From: Quercus robur
Lineage: Eukaryota; Streptophyta; Magnoliopsida; Fagales; Fagaceae
DNA length: 64,000 nt
Reading direction: 5' to 3'
Assembly (NCBI RefSeq): GCF_932294415.1
Contig: NC_065539.1
Location: 51,231,501-51,295,500 of the forward strand
In this document: positions 22,701-34,700 of the stretch, piece after piece
Position numbering within the stretch: position 1 is the first letter of the stretch
Layout of the letters: every line of letters begins with the position of its first letter
Program-made: the position numbers and the translations under genes
The notes under the pieces: generated by a model
Told to the model about the DNA's origin: nothing
The model's database searches: none
Seen by the model: the letters and a program-made list of their open reading frames with translations, nothing else

Positions 22701-23014
22701 GACTTAGAGAGAGAAATAACTTGCCTTATGACTGGTACTTGTGGTTCCATTCACTGCTTCACTAGTTCCACTTCAGTAAGTCATTTCTCATGTTGCTACT
22801 TATTTGACATTGATTAATCATATGCAGTTATAATAATTTTCAGGACACAAGTAGCCGTCATGGATTTCGTGTCACAGGAGATGTTTGCTATGAAGAGGCA
22901 ATCAAGGTGGTATCGGCCATTACCCCTGTGCCAGGAGGGGTAGGACCTGTTACAATCTCTATGCTCCTCTCTAACACACTTGATTCTGCTAAACGTGCAT
23001 TTCGATTCACTTGA
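19736..23014 (+). CDS. FOLD1: Bifunctional methylenetetrahydrofolate dehydrogenase/cyclohydrolase (FolD), probably mitochondrial
   Basis: Five exons: 19736-19916, 20049-20368, 20968-21204, 21270-21437 and 22844-23014. They join in frame to 358 residues. The enzyme interconverts 5,10-methylene-, 5,10-methenyl- and 10-formyl-tetrahydrofolate with NAD(P). Family landmarks: [26 protein letters not shown] followed by KTY and the YxxxK pair (YINIK), [11 protein letters not shown] with the conserved Gln, [13 protein letters not shown] with the catalytic Asp, [14 protein letters not shown] at the nucleotide site, and the C-terminal [20 protein letters not shown]. Exon 1 adds about 60 residues rich in Arg, Ser and Thr with almost no acid near the start ([20 protein letters not shown]), fitting a mitochondrial presequence. 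The chain resembles Arabidopsis FOLD1 more than the shorter cytosolic form. Exon 2 has two adjacent acceptors (AAGCAG). The SDVGIPNLV segment, where the family has A-x-G-Q-P, is slightly unusual. Intron 4 holds a 20-nt poly-C run. Confidence 0.93.
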
Positions 23015-23829
23015 ACCTCAAGCTGAAGTCTGTTGTTTCTTAAACTAAGTTTTGTATTCTCCTTTTACTCAATGCACAGTAATACACAATCTAATACACA
23101 AACTAAGTTTTGTATTCTCCTTTCTTAAAGTGTCATTTGATTGAATCTTAGCTCTCAGTGAGGAATGTTCAGTACCCTTTTAGAATACGTGTGTTAGATA
23201 CTTAACTTTTCTGTAAGAATAAATTTGTAAATGATATCAACATTAAATTAGTGATATTCGTATCGAGATTTAAAATTGAGACTTTTCTTGAAAGTATTAC
23301 AGATAAAGCTCATGGTTTTTTTTTTTTTTTTTTAAAGTTGTACAAAAATGTCCTTTTGACAACAGAGAAAAAAGGCTTATTAAATTAGTGAAAGAGAGCA
23401 TAATTTTCTATACAGTCATTATGTCAAAAAGATAAATTGAAATTGTATTAGCAAAAATTGGTAATTCCTTATATTTGAACTTATGGAAATCTATAGCTTA
23501 TTAAATAAATTAGAAAAAATAACTTCTAAAAAATCAACAAGATCATATTTTGCTCCAAAATCACTCTTTTTTTCTCTCAGTGAGTACCTAAAATCCTAAC
23601 CTACAATCTCTATGTTAATGTCTTTATGTGTTTGTTATTTGTATTTAATCTGTAAGTTTCTCCCAAAAAAAAAACAAATCTGTAAGTTTTTTTTTTTTGA
23701 GAAGGAAATCTGTAAGTTTTGTTTTGTTTTTGTTTTTGTTTTTGTTTTTTTTAATGCAAAAATAAAAATTCAAAGTTGTATTTGAAATAACTGACAGAGA
23801 AACAGTGAAAAAAATAATAAAATAATAAA
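23015..23829. other. 3' region of the FolD gene and intergenic DNA
   Basis: A 30-bp phrase, ACACAAACTAAGTTTTGTAT with flanking CTCCTTT, occurs twice around 23043 and 23098 in the trailer. Further on there are poly-T runs and a (GTTTTT)n stretch near 23718-23750. No gene. Confidence 0.4.
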
Positions 23830-24696
23830 GACAAAACTACGTTGTTAGTTCCTGAAGTTTACCTATTAGGTGCTTTTGGTCTTTTAGGTTTCAAATGAGC
23901 TCTACTGCTCCCTAAAGTTTAAAAAATGAGCACTATTGGTCCATCTGTTAACTTTTGTTAGTTTCATTGTTTATGTGTCTAGCGAATTAATGAGGTGGCA
24001 AATACTAGAGATGACACATCAGTTTTTAAAACACTAAATTGCCAAATCAAATTTATTTATATTAATTCATCTTAGTTTAAAAGCTAAACAGAAAAAAGAT
24101 AAAAAATTAAAATAAAATAAAATAATTATCTTCAAAAATTCCCAATCTCATCATTCATTTCTAGATTTCCTCCTCATTGCGGCACCAATCTTGAAGTACA
24201 CCCAAATTAGGGATTGGGCATCGTTATCTCCTTTAGCTACTTCCCAATTGTCAAGAATAATAGTCACTATAACGATAGTAATTCATGATCTTAGAACCAA
24301 AATCAATTTTCGGGCAACATCCATGGTTGGCGGTGTGAAAGAAATTTGGAATGGACGATGAGAATGGGGATTTTTGAGAATTGGTTGTTTAGGTTTTAAT
24401 CTTTTTCTTTTTAATTATATTTAATTTTTAGTTTTCAAAACAAAAATGAATTAATATAAATAAATATGATGTGGCAATTTTGTTTTTTGATAACTAATAT
24501 TGTATTTGCCATGTCATTAAAAAAATGCCACATCATTGTTCCATTAGACGCATGAACAATAAAGTTAATAGAAGTTAATAGATGGACTAATAGTGCTCAT
24601 TTTTTAAACTTTAGGGACTAATAAAGTTCATTTGAAACTTGAGGGACCAAAAACGCTTAGTAGGTAATTTTCAAATACCAACATTGTAGTTTTGCC
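23830..24696. mobile_element. Non-autonomous Mutator-like element, 867 bp
   Basis: Long terminal inverted repeats of roughly 180-200 bp run from GACAAAACTACG (23830) and to GTAGTTTTGCC (24696). Inside the arms, TTTCAAATGA(G/A)CT, CCCTAAAGTTTAAAAAATGA and GAGCACTATT(G/A)GTCCATCT are mirrored. Flanking 9-mers AATAATAAA (23821-23829) and AATAATAAT (24697-24705) fit the 9-bp duplication of Mutator superfamily elements with one mismatch. No transposase frame is present in the interior. Confidence 0.82.
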
Positions 24697-24872
24697 AATA
24701 ATAATAGTAATAGGAAGAATCATGGGTAATAATTAGGATATTTAATACTAATATGTTACCAATATTAAATGTTAGCCACGTTTCTAATGTAGGCTAATTT
24801 AGAATAGTCAAAAGCAAAAGTTATGGTAATATGTATTAACTTTGTGTTAACCTTAATCTATATAAAATCAAA

Positions 24873-25041
24873 GAGAAATGATATGTCTATATATTTTTAC
24901 AACAAATTCTAAATAGCAAGTTGTTACTAGTTGTTATTATTAGGGTAAAAAAGTAATCTTAGCGTTAGTTTGAAATTTGAACCAATAACAACTAAACCAC
25001 TTGTGATTTGTTATAAAAATGTTGTAGACGTAGCATTTCTC
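24873..25041. mobile_element. MITE copy 1, 169 bp, TCAAA target duplication
   Basis: The ends are GAGAAATG and CATTTCTC. The inverted arms continue as ATGTCTA(T/C)A..ATTTTTACAACAAATTC and its mirror GATTTGTTATAAAAATGTTG. TCAAA occurs immediately on both sides (24868-24872 and 25042-25046). The interior TTAGTTTGAAATTTGAACCA identifies the same family as the element at 53293-53460, inserted there in opposite orientation. The gap 24706-24872 is plain AT-rich DNA. Confidence 0.82.
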
Positions 25042-25172
25042 TCAAAACCTCTAAAACTTCCACAATTTTTCACGTCATCATTATTTTTTTATTTTTTTAT
25101 TTTTTTAGGTTTTATATCTTATATATTTATTATTTCTCTTCAAAGTGTAATTATCTTTGTGAGGACTCAATT

Positions 25173-25834
25173 TGTAACGACCCAAAATGATACTGGGTTT
25201 GCACGTAAAAAAGGCCCAAACAATATCATTTGTAGCGTGGGTTTGAAAGGCTAGGCCTTGATCACCGGAAGGTGGTTAGTCGTGGTGTTCATACAGAATT
25301 AAACCGTGTTCGCTCGAGGAGTCTTTCTCCTTGAGACGGTCTGGGAGACTCTGGTTCTTGGCCTTTTTTCCCAGCCCCTTTTCTCCGGTTTGCTTGCTTC
25401 TCCTTTTATATTAGCCTGTATCCCTTATCCTACGTCCACGTGTAAGATCGACTTTGCAAGACTGATACTTGTCCCATCAGCCCATATCCAAAGTGGTTGG
25501 GGATGGTTGTAAAAGCTGAAGAGCATGACTCTGTCAGGTGCAGAGTATTCAATGGCAGTAATGGCAGCTTTTCCTTTGTCCTTGGTCGTTATACTATCCA
25601 GCGTCCCCTTCTCTATTGACATAGATATTTTAAATTATTTCCAAAACTGTTCCTATACCGTTCTTGCCCTTTCTTTTAGGGGGACCTCGGATATGCCGAG
25701 GACAGAATTATTCTCGACTATGTCTTAAGACTACTTGGACTTTTATTACACGTCCTCGGCTATACCCCTCCTCGGCTCGGGCCTTGGGCCCCAATGTAAA
25801 AATGGGTCAGGACCACAAATTCTTGGGCCCCACA
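25173..25834 (-). mobile_element. Solo LTR related to the element at 2950-8342
   Basis: It starts TGTAACGACCCAAAATGATA and ends GGGCCCCACA. Along its length it parallels the 556-bp LTR: ATCATTTGTAG followed by GTGGGTTTGAAAGG, GGTCGTGGTGTT-like words, CTTTTATA, CACGTGTAAG, CAGCTTTTCC and CTCGGGCCTTGGGCCCCAATGT. A single copy with no interior or partner within the window suggests LTR-LTR recombination. On the minus strand it has ATATAAAAGGAG, so it lies in the same sense as its relative. Flanks CAATT and CAATC are a weak candidate target duplication if the right end is set at 25832. Short open frames within it are not genes. Confidence 0.72.
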
Positions 25835-26076
25835 ATCTTCTTCTCCTATAATTTCTAAGTTGATAAAAATTTTAATTTAATTACAATCCAAATTCTACTA
25901 CAATTTATTTGTTCATATCCCATCAAATTCTTCTTCTTTTTCTCCCTTTTTTTTTAAGCAAAAGCAAAAAGTCAGACTGGTGGGCCCTTATAGTGTTGAG
26001 CTTGGCCCATTTGAATATGTATATTAAAATAAAGGTTCCGTTCTTCATCTTCAACTATAACTCTGTTTAGCTTCTC

Positions 26077-26118
<42 letters not shown>

Positions 26119-27359
26119 ATAACTCTGTTTCGTATATAAAGCTTTTATTTTACAACATAGTCAAGTGTGTTAAACAGAGTTGGTATCAAAGAAAAACAGT
26201 TCACTTTGCTGCTTCATTATAGGTATGATCTCTCTCTTGCTTAAAGTACTTTTGAATAATTTTCTTTTCTGGGTTTATTTTTTTGGTGAATGATATAGAC
26301 ATATTGATATAGTATATTGCTCAATACTTGGTTTCGTTCAAGGAAAAAAAGAAAAGAAAAGAAAAGTTCACAGATTAAAAACTCATATAGATATTAATTT
26401 ACTGACGTGATTACAATACTCTTGCAAGGAATTGTTAGAGTAGTTTTGTGGGTTTTTTTTTTTTTTTTTTTGCTGAGTGCAAGAGTAGTTTTAGTTAGTG
26501 CTTGTCACTACTTGGTGTAATTTGTACTACTATGTATTTTATATATAAAACCCTCATATGATCCTAGAAAAACCACTCTATAAAAAAAATTGTCACCAAT
26601 AACAAGAAGAAGAGCTTTTTCCTGACCATCAAAACCACAAATTTCCTGTCATCAATAATCAATTTTATATTAATGTTGTGATAATATGGAGTGAGGAGGT
26701 GCATTATTCATATTAAAAGTAGAAATTCACATTGATAAGAAACTAAACAAGGGCATATAATAACCTCTATACATATGGTGATGGTATAGCGTTGGTGCGT
26801 GTGAAAGTTAGAAGACAAAGTTTTGTCTTTTTTATTTATTTAAAATATGCATCCTACTTGATCGATACCTATACAATACCTATGAGAAATTATTTTAAAT
26901 TATAAATTAATTTTTCTATTAACTTTTAATTAATATATAGTTTTTTTCATACAGGACTCTCTATTTGTTTTTCTAAATATATGTGATTTTAAATGTAACT
27001 ATTCCTTTTTTTTTTTTTTAATATATATGATTTTAAATATGACTATTCTACGTACGATACACGGGTCAGCTACTAGTCTTACTAAAACCAAGAAGAAACC
27101 AGTGAGTTTAAATATGTGAGTTTTTTTTTTAAATATGTGAGTTTAAATATGTGAGTTTAAATATGCATTTAAATATGTGAGTTTTTTTTTTAATGCCTAA
27201 ATTCCCTATATTGGTTGGGCAAAACCCACACTTTTGGGTCCAGCCCACGTATGTGTGTGGCCCATTTAATGTTCTTGAAGTCCAAGAAGACTCCTATTCC
27301 AAACCCAGATGGGAAATCCTAATGAATTATGAGAAGTTTCTCTATGAGAGTGTGGCGGC

Positions 27360-27387
<28 letters not shown>
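25835..27387. other. Intergenic DNA without a recognised gene
   Basis: This stretch has a 40-nt class poly-A run (26078-26116) flanked by ATAACTCTGTTT on both sides (a near-direct repeat of about 14 bp, possibly a retroposed tail), poly-T runs, and at 27100-27185 four reiterations of TTTAAATATGTGAG. No coding exon recognised. Confidence 0.4.
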
Positions 27388-27390
<3 letters not shown>

Positions 27391-27396
27391 TTTTTA

Positions 27397-28685
27397 GGCG
27401 AAAATACTGATTTGGTCCCTACATTTTGGTGTCATGGTCAATTTGGTCCCTACATTTTGACAACAGTCAATTTGGTCCCTATTATTTTCAATATACAGTT
27501 AATTTGGTCCCTACTGTTAACTTATTAACGGAAAATGCATACGTGGCAAACGGTTTGTAAGGTTGACATGTCTAATATTAAAAAATTAAATAAGATGATG
27601 ACGTGTCTAAATTTTATTGGCCATGTCAATGATTAGTTGGCAAAAAATGCCACATCAGCTTTTATAAATATATTTCTCTTCTTTTCTTTTTTTTTTTCTC
27701 TCTTTATTCTACCCAAAAAAAAAAAAAAAAAACTTTCTTTAATCAAACATAATTTTCATTTTATTTTCAATAACAATTTTCTTCATTGTTTCGACAAACA
27801 ACCATTGAATGTGCATAGCTATCTCATCTGGTGGAGACCATGATTTGGAAACCCCTCTCTCTCTCAATAATTGTGGGTTATTGTGTTGTGTTGTATTGTA
27901 TAGCAAGTGAATGTATAGCAGCCAAGGCCACTAGAAACCCATACAGAGGAGAAAAACTTTCATATGCAGTTGTTAACCAAACGAAGAGGACATGGATCTG
28001 ATCCGAGTTGCATGTCAAATTGGCAAACTTGAATAGAGCAATCGTTCTAGACCATTTTGAATTAGAATCGAAGGTCCACTAAGGGGCTGGATTTGGAGCA
28101 ACTGGGATTTGGATCCACATAGGAGAGGAGGATGAGGAGGAGAAATCCCAAGAAGGTTAGTTTCTAAGGCATGAGATCTGGATTTGGAGATTGGGAGAAA
28201 GAGAGGTGGCACAAGCACCAGTGGTTAAGTGAGGAGTAGGAGATTGGGAGAGACAGAGGGTTGTCCTGGGTTTGGGGAAAGAACAATGAAGAATGTTCTG
28301 GGTTTGGGAAGAAGAACAATGAAGAATGTGGGAAAATAAAATTAATTTTTAAAGAAATCGTAGGAAAATTGAAAGAAAAAATAGAGGAAAAAAATTGGAA
28401 AATAAAAGAAATATATTTGTAAAGGTTGATGTGGTTTTTTTTCCAACTAAGCACTGATATAGCCAATAAAATTTAGACATATCAACATCTCATTTAATTT
28501 TTTAATTTAGTAACGCCAACAGTACAAACAGTTTGCCACGTAGATATTTTCTGTTAATAAGCTAACGGTAAGGACTAAATTAACTGCAAATTGAAAATAG
28601 TAGGGACTAAATTGACTGCTACTAAAATGTAGGGACTAAATTGATTGTAACACTAAAATATATGGACCAAAATAGTATTTTCGCC
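27397..28685. mobile_element. Non-autonomous Mutator-like element, 1289 bp, perfect 9-bp target duplication
   Basis: It starts GGCGAAAATACTGATTTGGT and ends with the mirror ACCAAAATAGTATTTTCGCC. The inverted arms run about 170-200 bp, with three or four reiterations of AATTTGGTCCCTACATTTT-type words on each side and TACGTGGCAAAC(G/T)GTTTG at the inner edge. Flanking 9-mers are identical, TTTTTTTTA at 27388-27396 and 28686-28694. The interior carries no transposase. It contains a repeated GAACAATGAAGAATGT phrase near 28280-28330 and a purine-rich stretch. Confidence 0.9.
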
Positions 28686-29009
28686 TTTTTTTTATTATTA
28701 TTTAAGGGACTTTTCTTGTTTGAAATTAAATTCTTCATTTAACCTATTTTTTATGTAATATTTTAGTGAGAGTTAGAATTACATTTTTATGGAATTATCC
28801 TTTAATTTTATCTCTACTTAAACATAACAGTTTAGAGATATTTTTTAATTAAAAAATGAAGAATCAAAACAATAGAAAATCTCCTTAAATAATAGTATAG
28901 ATAATAAAATAAAAAAACAAATTTAAGTTAATTCTAACACAAACAGGAATCCTTCTCCGAACAGTACACGATATATAATAATGGCAGTATATAATATGGG
29001 TTATAGACT

Positions 29010-29568
29010 CTGTTTTTGTTTGAGAGATCCAGAGACAGAGTCCAGACTGAGTCAATAGTGTTTCCTAACAAAGACAGAAGATAGAAGCGCCTCTCTCTCT
29101 CTCTGCCTCCAGACCACCAAACAAAGTTCTTGGTAAGTTTTCTGTTTTTTCTTATCAGCAAACTACTTTTTCTGTTTCTCTTTGTTGATTTTGGTTTGTG
29201 GGTACTTTTTCTGTGTCTTTTTATTTTTCACTTTGGATCATTTATCAACGTTAACTGTTTTATTCATCGTACAAATTGCATGTCTTCTTGTATTAGATTA
29301 TTATTATTATTATTATTATTATAACCGAAAGCTTTGATTCCACTTTTTTTCTTTTATTGAGACTACACTACAAGCCCATTCCAAAGTCTTATTTATATAT
29401 ATATATATATATATATAATTTAACAACCGAATGTTTTCTGGAGCTCCCGCCCATTGTTTGGAGCTTTCTGAAGAGTGTTTTCTGTTTTGTCTTTCTTCTT
29501 CTTCTTAGGATTTAAGGTTAAGGCTGCTGCAAAGTTTGCAAGAGTCCCAAGTCAGCACACCAAACCAG
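29010..29568 (+). other. Candidate spliced 5' leader exons of the seryl-tRNA synthetase gene
   Basis: A TATATAATATGG promoter-like word (about 28988) precedes a CT-rich stretch ending TTCTTG|GTAAGT (exon end 29132). A second 60-nt segment, 29509-29568, is bordered by TTCTTCTTCTTAG and CCAG|GTATCT. Neither segment contains an ATG after the presumed start, as expected for leader sequence. A third acceptor, TGTGTGTCTCAG at 31725, lies 17 nt before the synthetase ATG. The exon chain is inference. It could also be the remnant of another gene. The stretch 29569-31500 otherwise holds AT-rich sequence with repeated GGTACTAAAGACAT phrases near 30790-30850. Confidence 0.38.
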
Positions 29569-31502
29569 GTATCTACAAACAAAAATCTCTCTTCTATCTT
29601 CTACCTTCTCTCTCTCACTCTCTCATACACGTTCTAATTAATCCCCGAATCCTGAATCCTGTGTAGTTGTTTTGTATCTGAGGCTTACTTTGTAGAAAGT
29701 TGGAATCTTTCAACAACCGGATGTTTTTATAGACTCCATTGTAGGCATTTAATTTATTTGATGCTTTACGAATATTTATGATAGTTTTATTTGATACGTC
29801 GAATTATGAAAATATTTTTGTTATCATTTATGGTTTTATTTATGGCTTCTATTTGTCAATGTACGTAGTATCTGTTATTAGTAGCTTCTCTAAAGTGAAA
29901 GAAAATTTGTGTTTTATTTTAAACAAAAAACTTGGGTCTTCTTAAAACCCTAAAACATAATTTGTTTAAGGGCATAAGGTTTTGCTTGCCGCAAAATCGA
30001 GGTGAGAACCCCATCTTCAGGTTGATCAATATTATTATATTGTTATATGAATCTTGAAGTAATATATAGATGGTTTGGCAACGTAGTGAGATTTGGTTAT
30101 TTCTACTATATTGTTTACTTGATCACAGTGGAATTGATGGTCGTACTCTTATCGTTATATTGACGATAAAGAAAAAAAGGTTCTTCAACGGCAAAGATGT
30201 TTCTTCTTCTATCATTATTTCTTCTAATTTTAAATTGTAAATTAGCATTGAACGTATTAATAAGGTATTTCTTAGACCCTTTAACCTTGATGCTAGAAGA
30301 AGAAATACCTTTGACGCTAAAGACCCTTTTTTTTCTTAGACCCTTTTACAATTTTAAATTATAAATACGTTTGAAGAAATAATTAAAGGTATGCTAAATT
30401 ACAATTAAAATTTTCCAATTTCTTGGATTTGGTTTGTCAATCTTTTTTTCTGGTTAGAATTTTTTTCCTGCTGGGCAAATTTTTTTGTTAGATATATATA
30501 TATTTTTTTTGCCCCTGAAATAAATTTCTGATTTTTTTTTTTTTTTAGTATAGCGTTAACTATTTGTCTATATACATCTAATTTCTAAATATTGTAGTGT
30601 TCTCTTTACATTTAAAAAACTCATGAGACTCAATTTGAATTGTAACTTGTCATGTTTAAATAATTTATTTTGAATTTTAAGTAATTAATATTTGCATTGG
30701 TATGTTGTTGAGATCCAATAGTTGTGTCTTTAAAATCAAGAGGAACTGAAAAACAATATCTAAAAAAAATTGTGAAAGAGTCATGAAGGTTGGTACTAAA
30801 GACATTGAAACAAAAGAAAATTGAAAAGCTACATACTGATGCAGGTTGGTACTAAAGACATATAGAAAGAAAGGAAAATTGAAAATCTAATATGCTACTA
30901 TTATTCTTATGGCCTACACCTCTTTTTGTTCATATTTATAGTTGTATCATTCTTTTCATTAGGAACAAGTAAGTTCTTTTCAGAATAGTATATGTTGGTA
31001 TAGTAGTCATCTTGACCATTTGAAGTTTTAACTTAGCCTCATTGATTTTATAAATTTAATTGCATAAATGTATATAATATATTTTGTGAATTTTGTTGAT
31101 AAATTTGTAAAGCATGGTATTATTGAGAATAATATCATTTTAATATGCAATTGAATTTAAATATATTAGGCATTTTTCTGTTTTTTCTTTATTCATTTTC
31201 TAATCATATATGTAAATGCATCGCACGGATTAGAGACTAGTTTATTTATAAAAGCTGAACTATGTATGTGAAATAGATAGAGAGAAAGACAGCCTAAGGG
31301 CAAGGAAAGCTGCCGCCAGGTTGAAGAAAAATTAGAGTGGAGAGTGATAAATATTGTCGTGCACGCACATGTGATAAATATTTTGTTAAGGGCCCACTCG
31401 TATTGTCTTGCATTGCAAGCAAACATAGGGTACTCCTCGTAGCTTATACAGACGCACTCTTATATTGAATTGTCTCAACAATCTCTTCTTTCTGGATTAT
31501 TA

Positions 31503-31641
31503 GGATTCGTTTGGTACGTGTATTTAAACAACAGTTTTTAGTTTTTTTTAAATACGTGTGGGTGAAAAAGTGTGTGGAAATACATGCAATGTAGTTTAAA
31601 AACTAAAAACATATATATAAACACATGTACCAAACATGTCC
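31503..31641. mobile_element. PIF/Harbinger-type MITE, 139 bp, TTA target duplication
   Basis: It starts GGATTCGTTTGGTACGTGT and ends ACATGTACCAAACATGTCC, imperfect inverted ends of about 20 bp. The arms continue through AACAACAGTTTTTAGTT and AAAAACTAAAAACATA. TTA stands on both sides (31500-31502 and 31642-31644). It lies about 100 bp upstream of the synthetase start codon. A decayed relative (AAACATACGTCCCAAACGGCC) lies at 43708. Confidence 0.75.
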
Positions 31642-31742
31642 TTACTTTCAAACCATCAATCTCTTTTCATCGTTCGTTTTCATCTGGGCAGTTCCTTAAT
31701 TTGTCTGTCTGTCTGTGTGTCTCAGTACGTAACATAGTAAAC

Positions 31743-34700
31743 ATGTTGGACCACAACCTCTTCAGGGAAGACAGGGACGACATCAACAACCCTAATCTTG
31801 TACGTGAATCTCAGCGCCTTCGATATGCTGATGTTGATGTCGTTGATCAAATCATTCACCTTGATAAACAACGAAGACAATGTATTTGTTTCTTTGTCTC
31901 ACTTTTTGTTCTACATGTTTTATTTATTTTTTGGACAAAAAAATATATAGTTTTGAGTTTTAACTGATGCATGCACATGCTAGAGTAGTGTTTTGAGTTT
32001 TGTGCTTTTGTGATCAGGTCAATATGAGCTTGATAATCTGCGCCAAGAGTTCAATAAGATTAACAGGGAAATTGCCCGCCTTAAAATAGTAAGCACAGAT
32101 TATTTTCTGAGTTTTATTTTTGGATTCGTTTTTTGTAGTTCTATTTGGATTTTCAAGCTTTTTCTTTTGTTGTTAATGGCTGTCTAGGACTGTTATTTTT
32201 CAATTGAATAGAATTTTTGTTATATAGCTGATTGAAAATTTATACCAACTCTAATTAGTCTTGTTGAAATTAAAGTGTGAAAAGTAAATTGTAAAGATAA
32301 GAGCGGAAGCAATGAGAGAGAAGATGAACACGAAAGTTATGTATTCAGCCTATGTCCATGGTGTAAATCTTAGCGGCTACATTGTTATTATATGATGTAG
32401 TTTATATAGACCTAAAAATCTAGGGTTAGCCCTAGATGGGCTTTACGCTAAATTAGACCTCTTGGGCCAATACACAATAACCATAATAATATTATCTCAG
32501 CCAACTAGTCTATTGAAAATCTATAAGACTATAATTGATATCAAAATTTTAGAACTAAGGCTCGATTGTTATTGTAGCTAATTGAAAATTTATGCCCTTT
32601 CAAAGTCTTTGGTTAGTACTTTTTATCCTGCCTTGTGTTTGTTATGTTTCTACACATATATGTCCATAACCAATTCCCATTATATCTAGTTTTCTGTTGT
32701 GAAACTGAGTATCTTATCTAATTCAAAAGGCAGGAGAAGATGCAACTGAAACGATAAAGAATACGAAAGAGAACAAGAAATTGACAGCAAAGAAAGAAGC
32801 TCAATTTCAGGAAATTAAAGATGAATTGTACAGAAAATTGGGGACAGTTGGAAACCTTGTCCATGCCTCGGTTCCAATCTCCAATGATGAGGTATATGAC
32901 TAGTTACAGTTTGCTTCTTTACCATACAAATAATACATATATTATTTTTCTTAGAATTTTGTTCTTGTTGCAGGCAAATAATGCTGTAATTCGGTGTTGG
33001 GGGGAGAAGCGAATGGAACCAAATCTAAGGAACCATGTTGAGCTTATGGAGTTGACTGGAATTGCAGATACTAGAAAAGGTACATGATATGAACTTGAAG
33101 TCTATGACTCTTTTTTTTCTTCTTTTTTTTAGAAGCTTATTATTGTTGAATTATGATTTATCTTGCTCTCTTTATAAATAAAGGATTTTGTCTAATACAG
33201 TCAAGATTTCTTGCACCAAGGTGATATCAAATATAATTAGCTCAATCCTATTGAATATAATTGATGATGTTGGATACTGGTGTTTATTTTCGCCGTTGCT
33301 CTTTCCCCACAAAGCATCATGACTTCTACCACAGATTCGTTTTGCCTTTTTGATTTAGGATGCAGTACTACATTTCACTAATGGCTTCATTTTCAGTTTT
33401 ATCTGTTTTAGACTTGGGAAAGATGGAGACTAGTATAAATATCTTTAAAGACAAAGTTCCTTTCAGTTTCAGTACATATCATTATCCAATTAAATTAAAC
33501 ATCATTTAATTTTCATTTTTTATCACCTTTAGCTTTTGTCTAGTGAATTGGAAGGTTTTGGCTAAGTATAACGGTTAGCAAAATGTTAGGTCTCATGTCA
33601 CCATCCATAGTAATCATCATATCCTGTTGTATAAGTGGTTCTACAATATAGATACTTTATCAAGTTCAGTGATGCATTTTATGGGTATTATATGCTTCAT
33701 TTAATATCTATTGATTCACATGCACTTTGTGTAGGTGGTAATGTAGCTGGAGGCAGAGGTTACTTCTTGAAAGGAATGGGAGTACTTCTAAATCAGGCTT
33801 TAATAAACTTTGGTTTGTCATTGCTAAGAAGAAGAGGTTATACATTAATGCAGACTCCTTCCTTAATGAGAAAAGATGTTATGATTAAGTGCGCTCAACT
33901 ATCTCAATTTGATGAAGAGCTTTACAAGGTACTAATTGCAACATTCTGTAGATCCTGTTGAGGCTAATGTTATTTTGATTAAGAAATACAAGTGCTTCAT
34001 GTTAACAAAGGCCCCTAATACTACTGGAACCTGGTGGGGCTGAGGTTAAGCTATGGTTGAACCCACCTGAGGGAGAACCTATGATAACCCTCCCCCGTCT
34101 AGGCTTCTCAATCATTTGTTCCTCAGCAGGGAGGTACTGCTGTGGTTACACCCAGTCAGGGTCTTCCAAATACTGGTGGCCCCTACCCCTTTTTAATTTA
34201 GAAAAAAAAAAAAAAGGGTCCTAGTATACTTCATGCTCAAGGCATGTTGGATGTTGAAATATTATTTAAAAATTGGTTTAACAAATTACTTGATTAACTG
34301 CAACTTGCCTAAGCGCCCTACTGCATGGATCGGTAGTGCTTTGGCATATAAACATAAAATGTTCAATTACTCCTATGGTTCTACCAACCTGACTAGGATG
34401 ACACAAACTGTTACTCATATTGGTTCATTCAGGGATGGCTGAACCATAGATGCAATTAATGTAATCGCCTAAAATCTCCAAATAAAAGAAGGCCCCCACT
34501 TATAAAAAAAAAATATATATATATATATATAATATTTATCTATATATTTTAATTACAAAAAAAAAAATTTAAGTACTTTTATTGGTCAATAAAATGCATT
34601 AAAAAAGTCACATTGTATCCTAAAATGCCGAATACTGCACAATGACAATGCACATAGCTTAACAGGATAAGACTACACAATACACAGCACTGCACAATCT

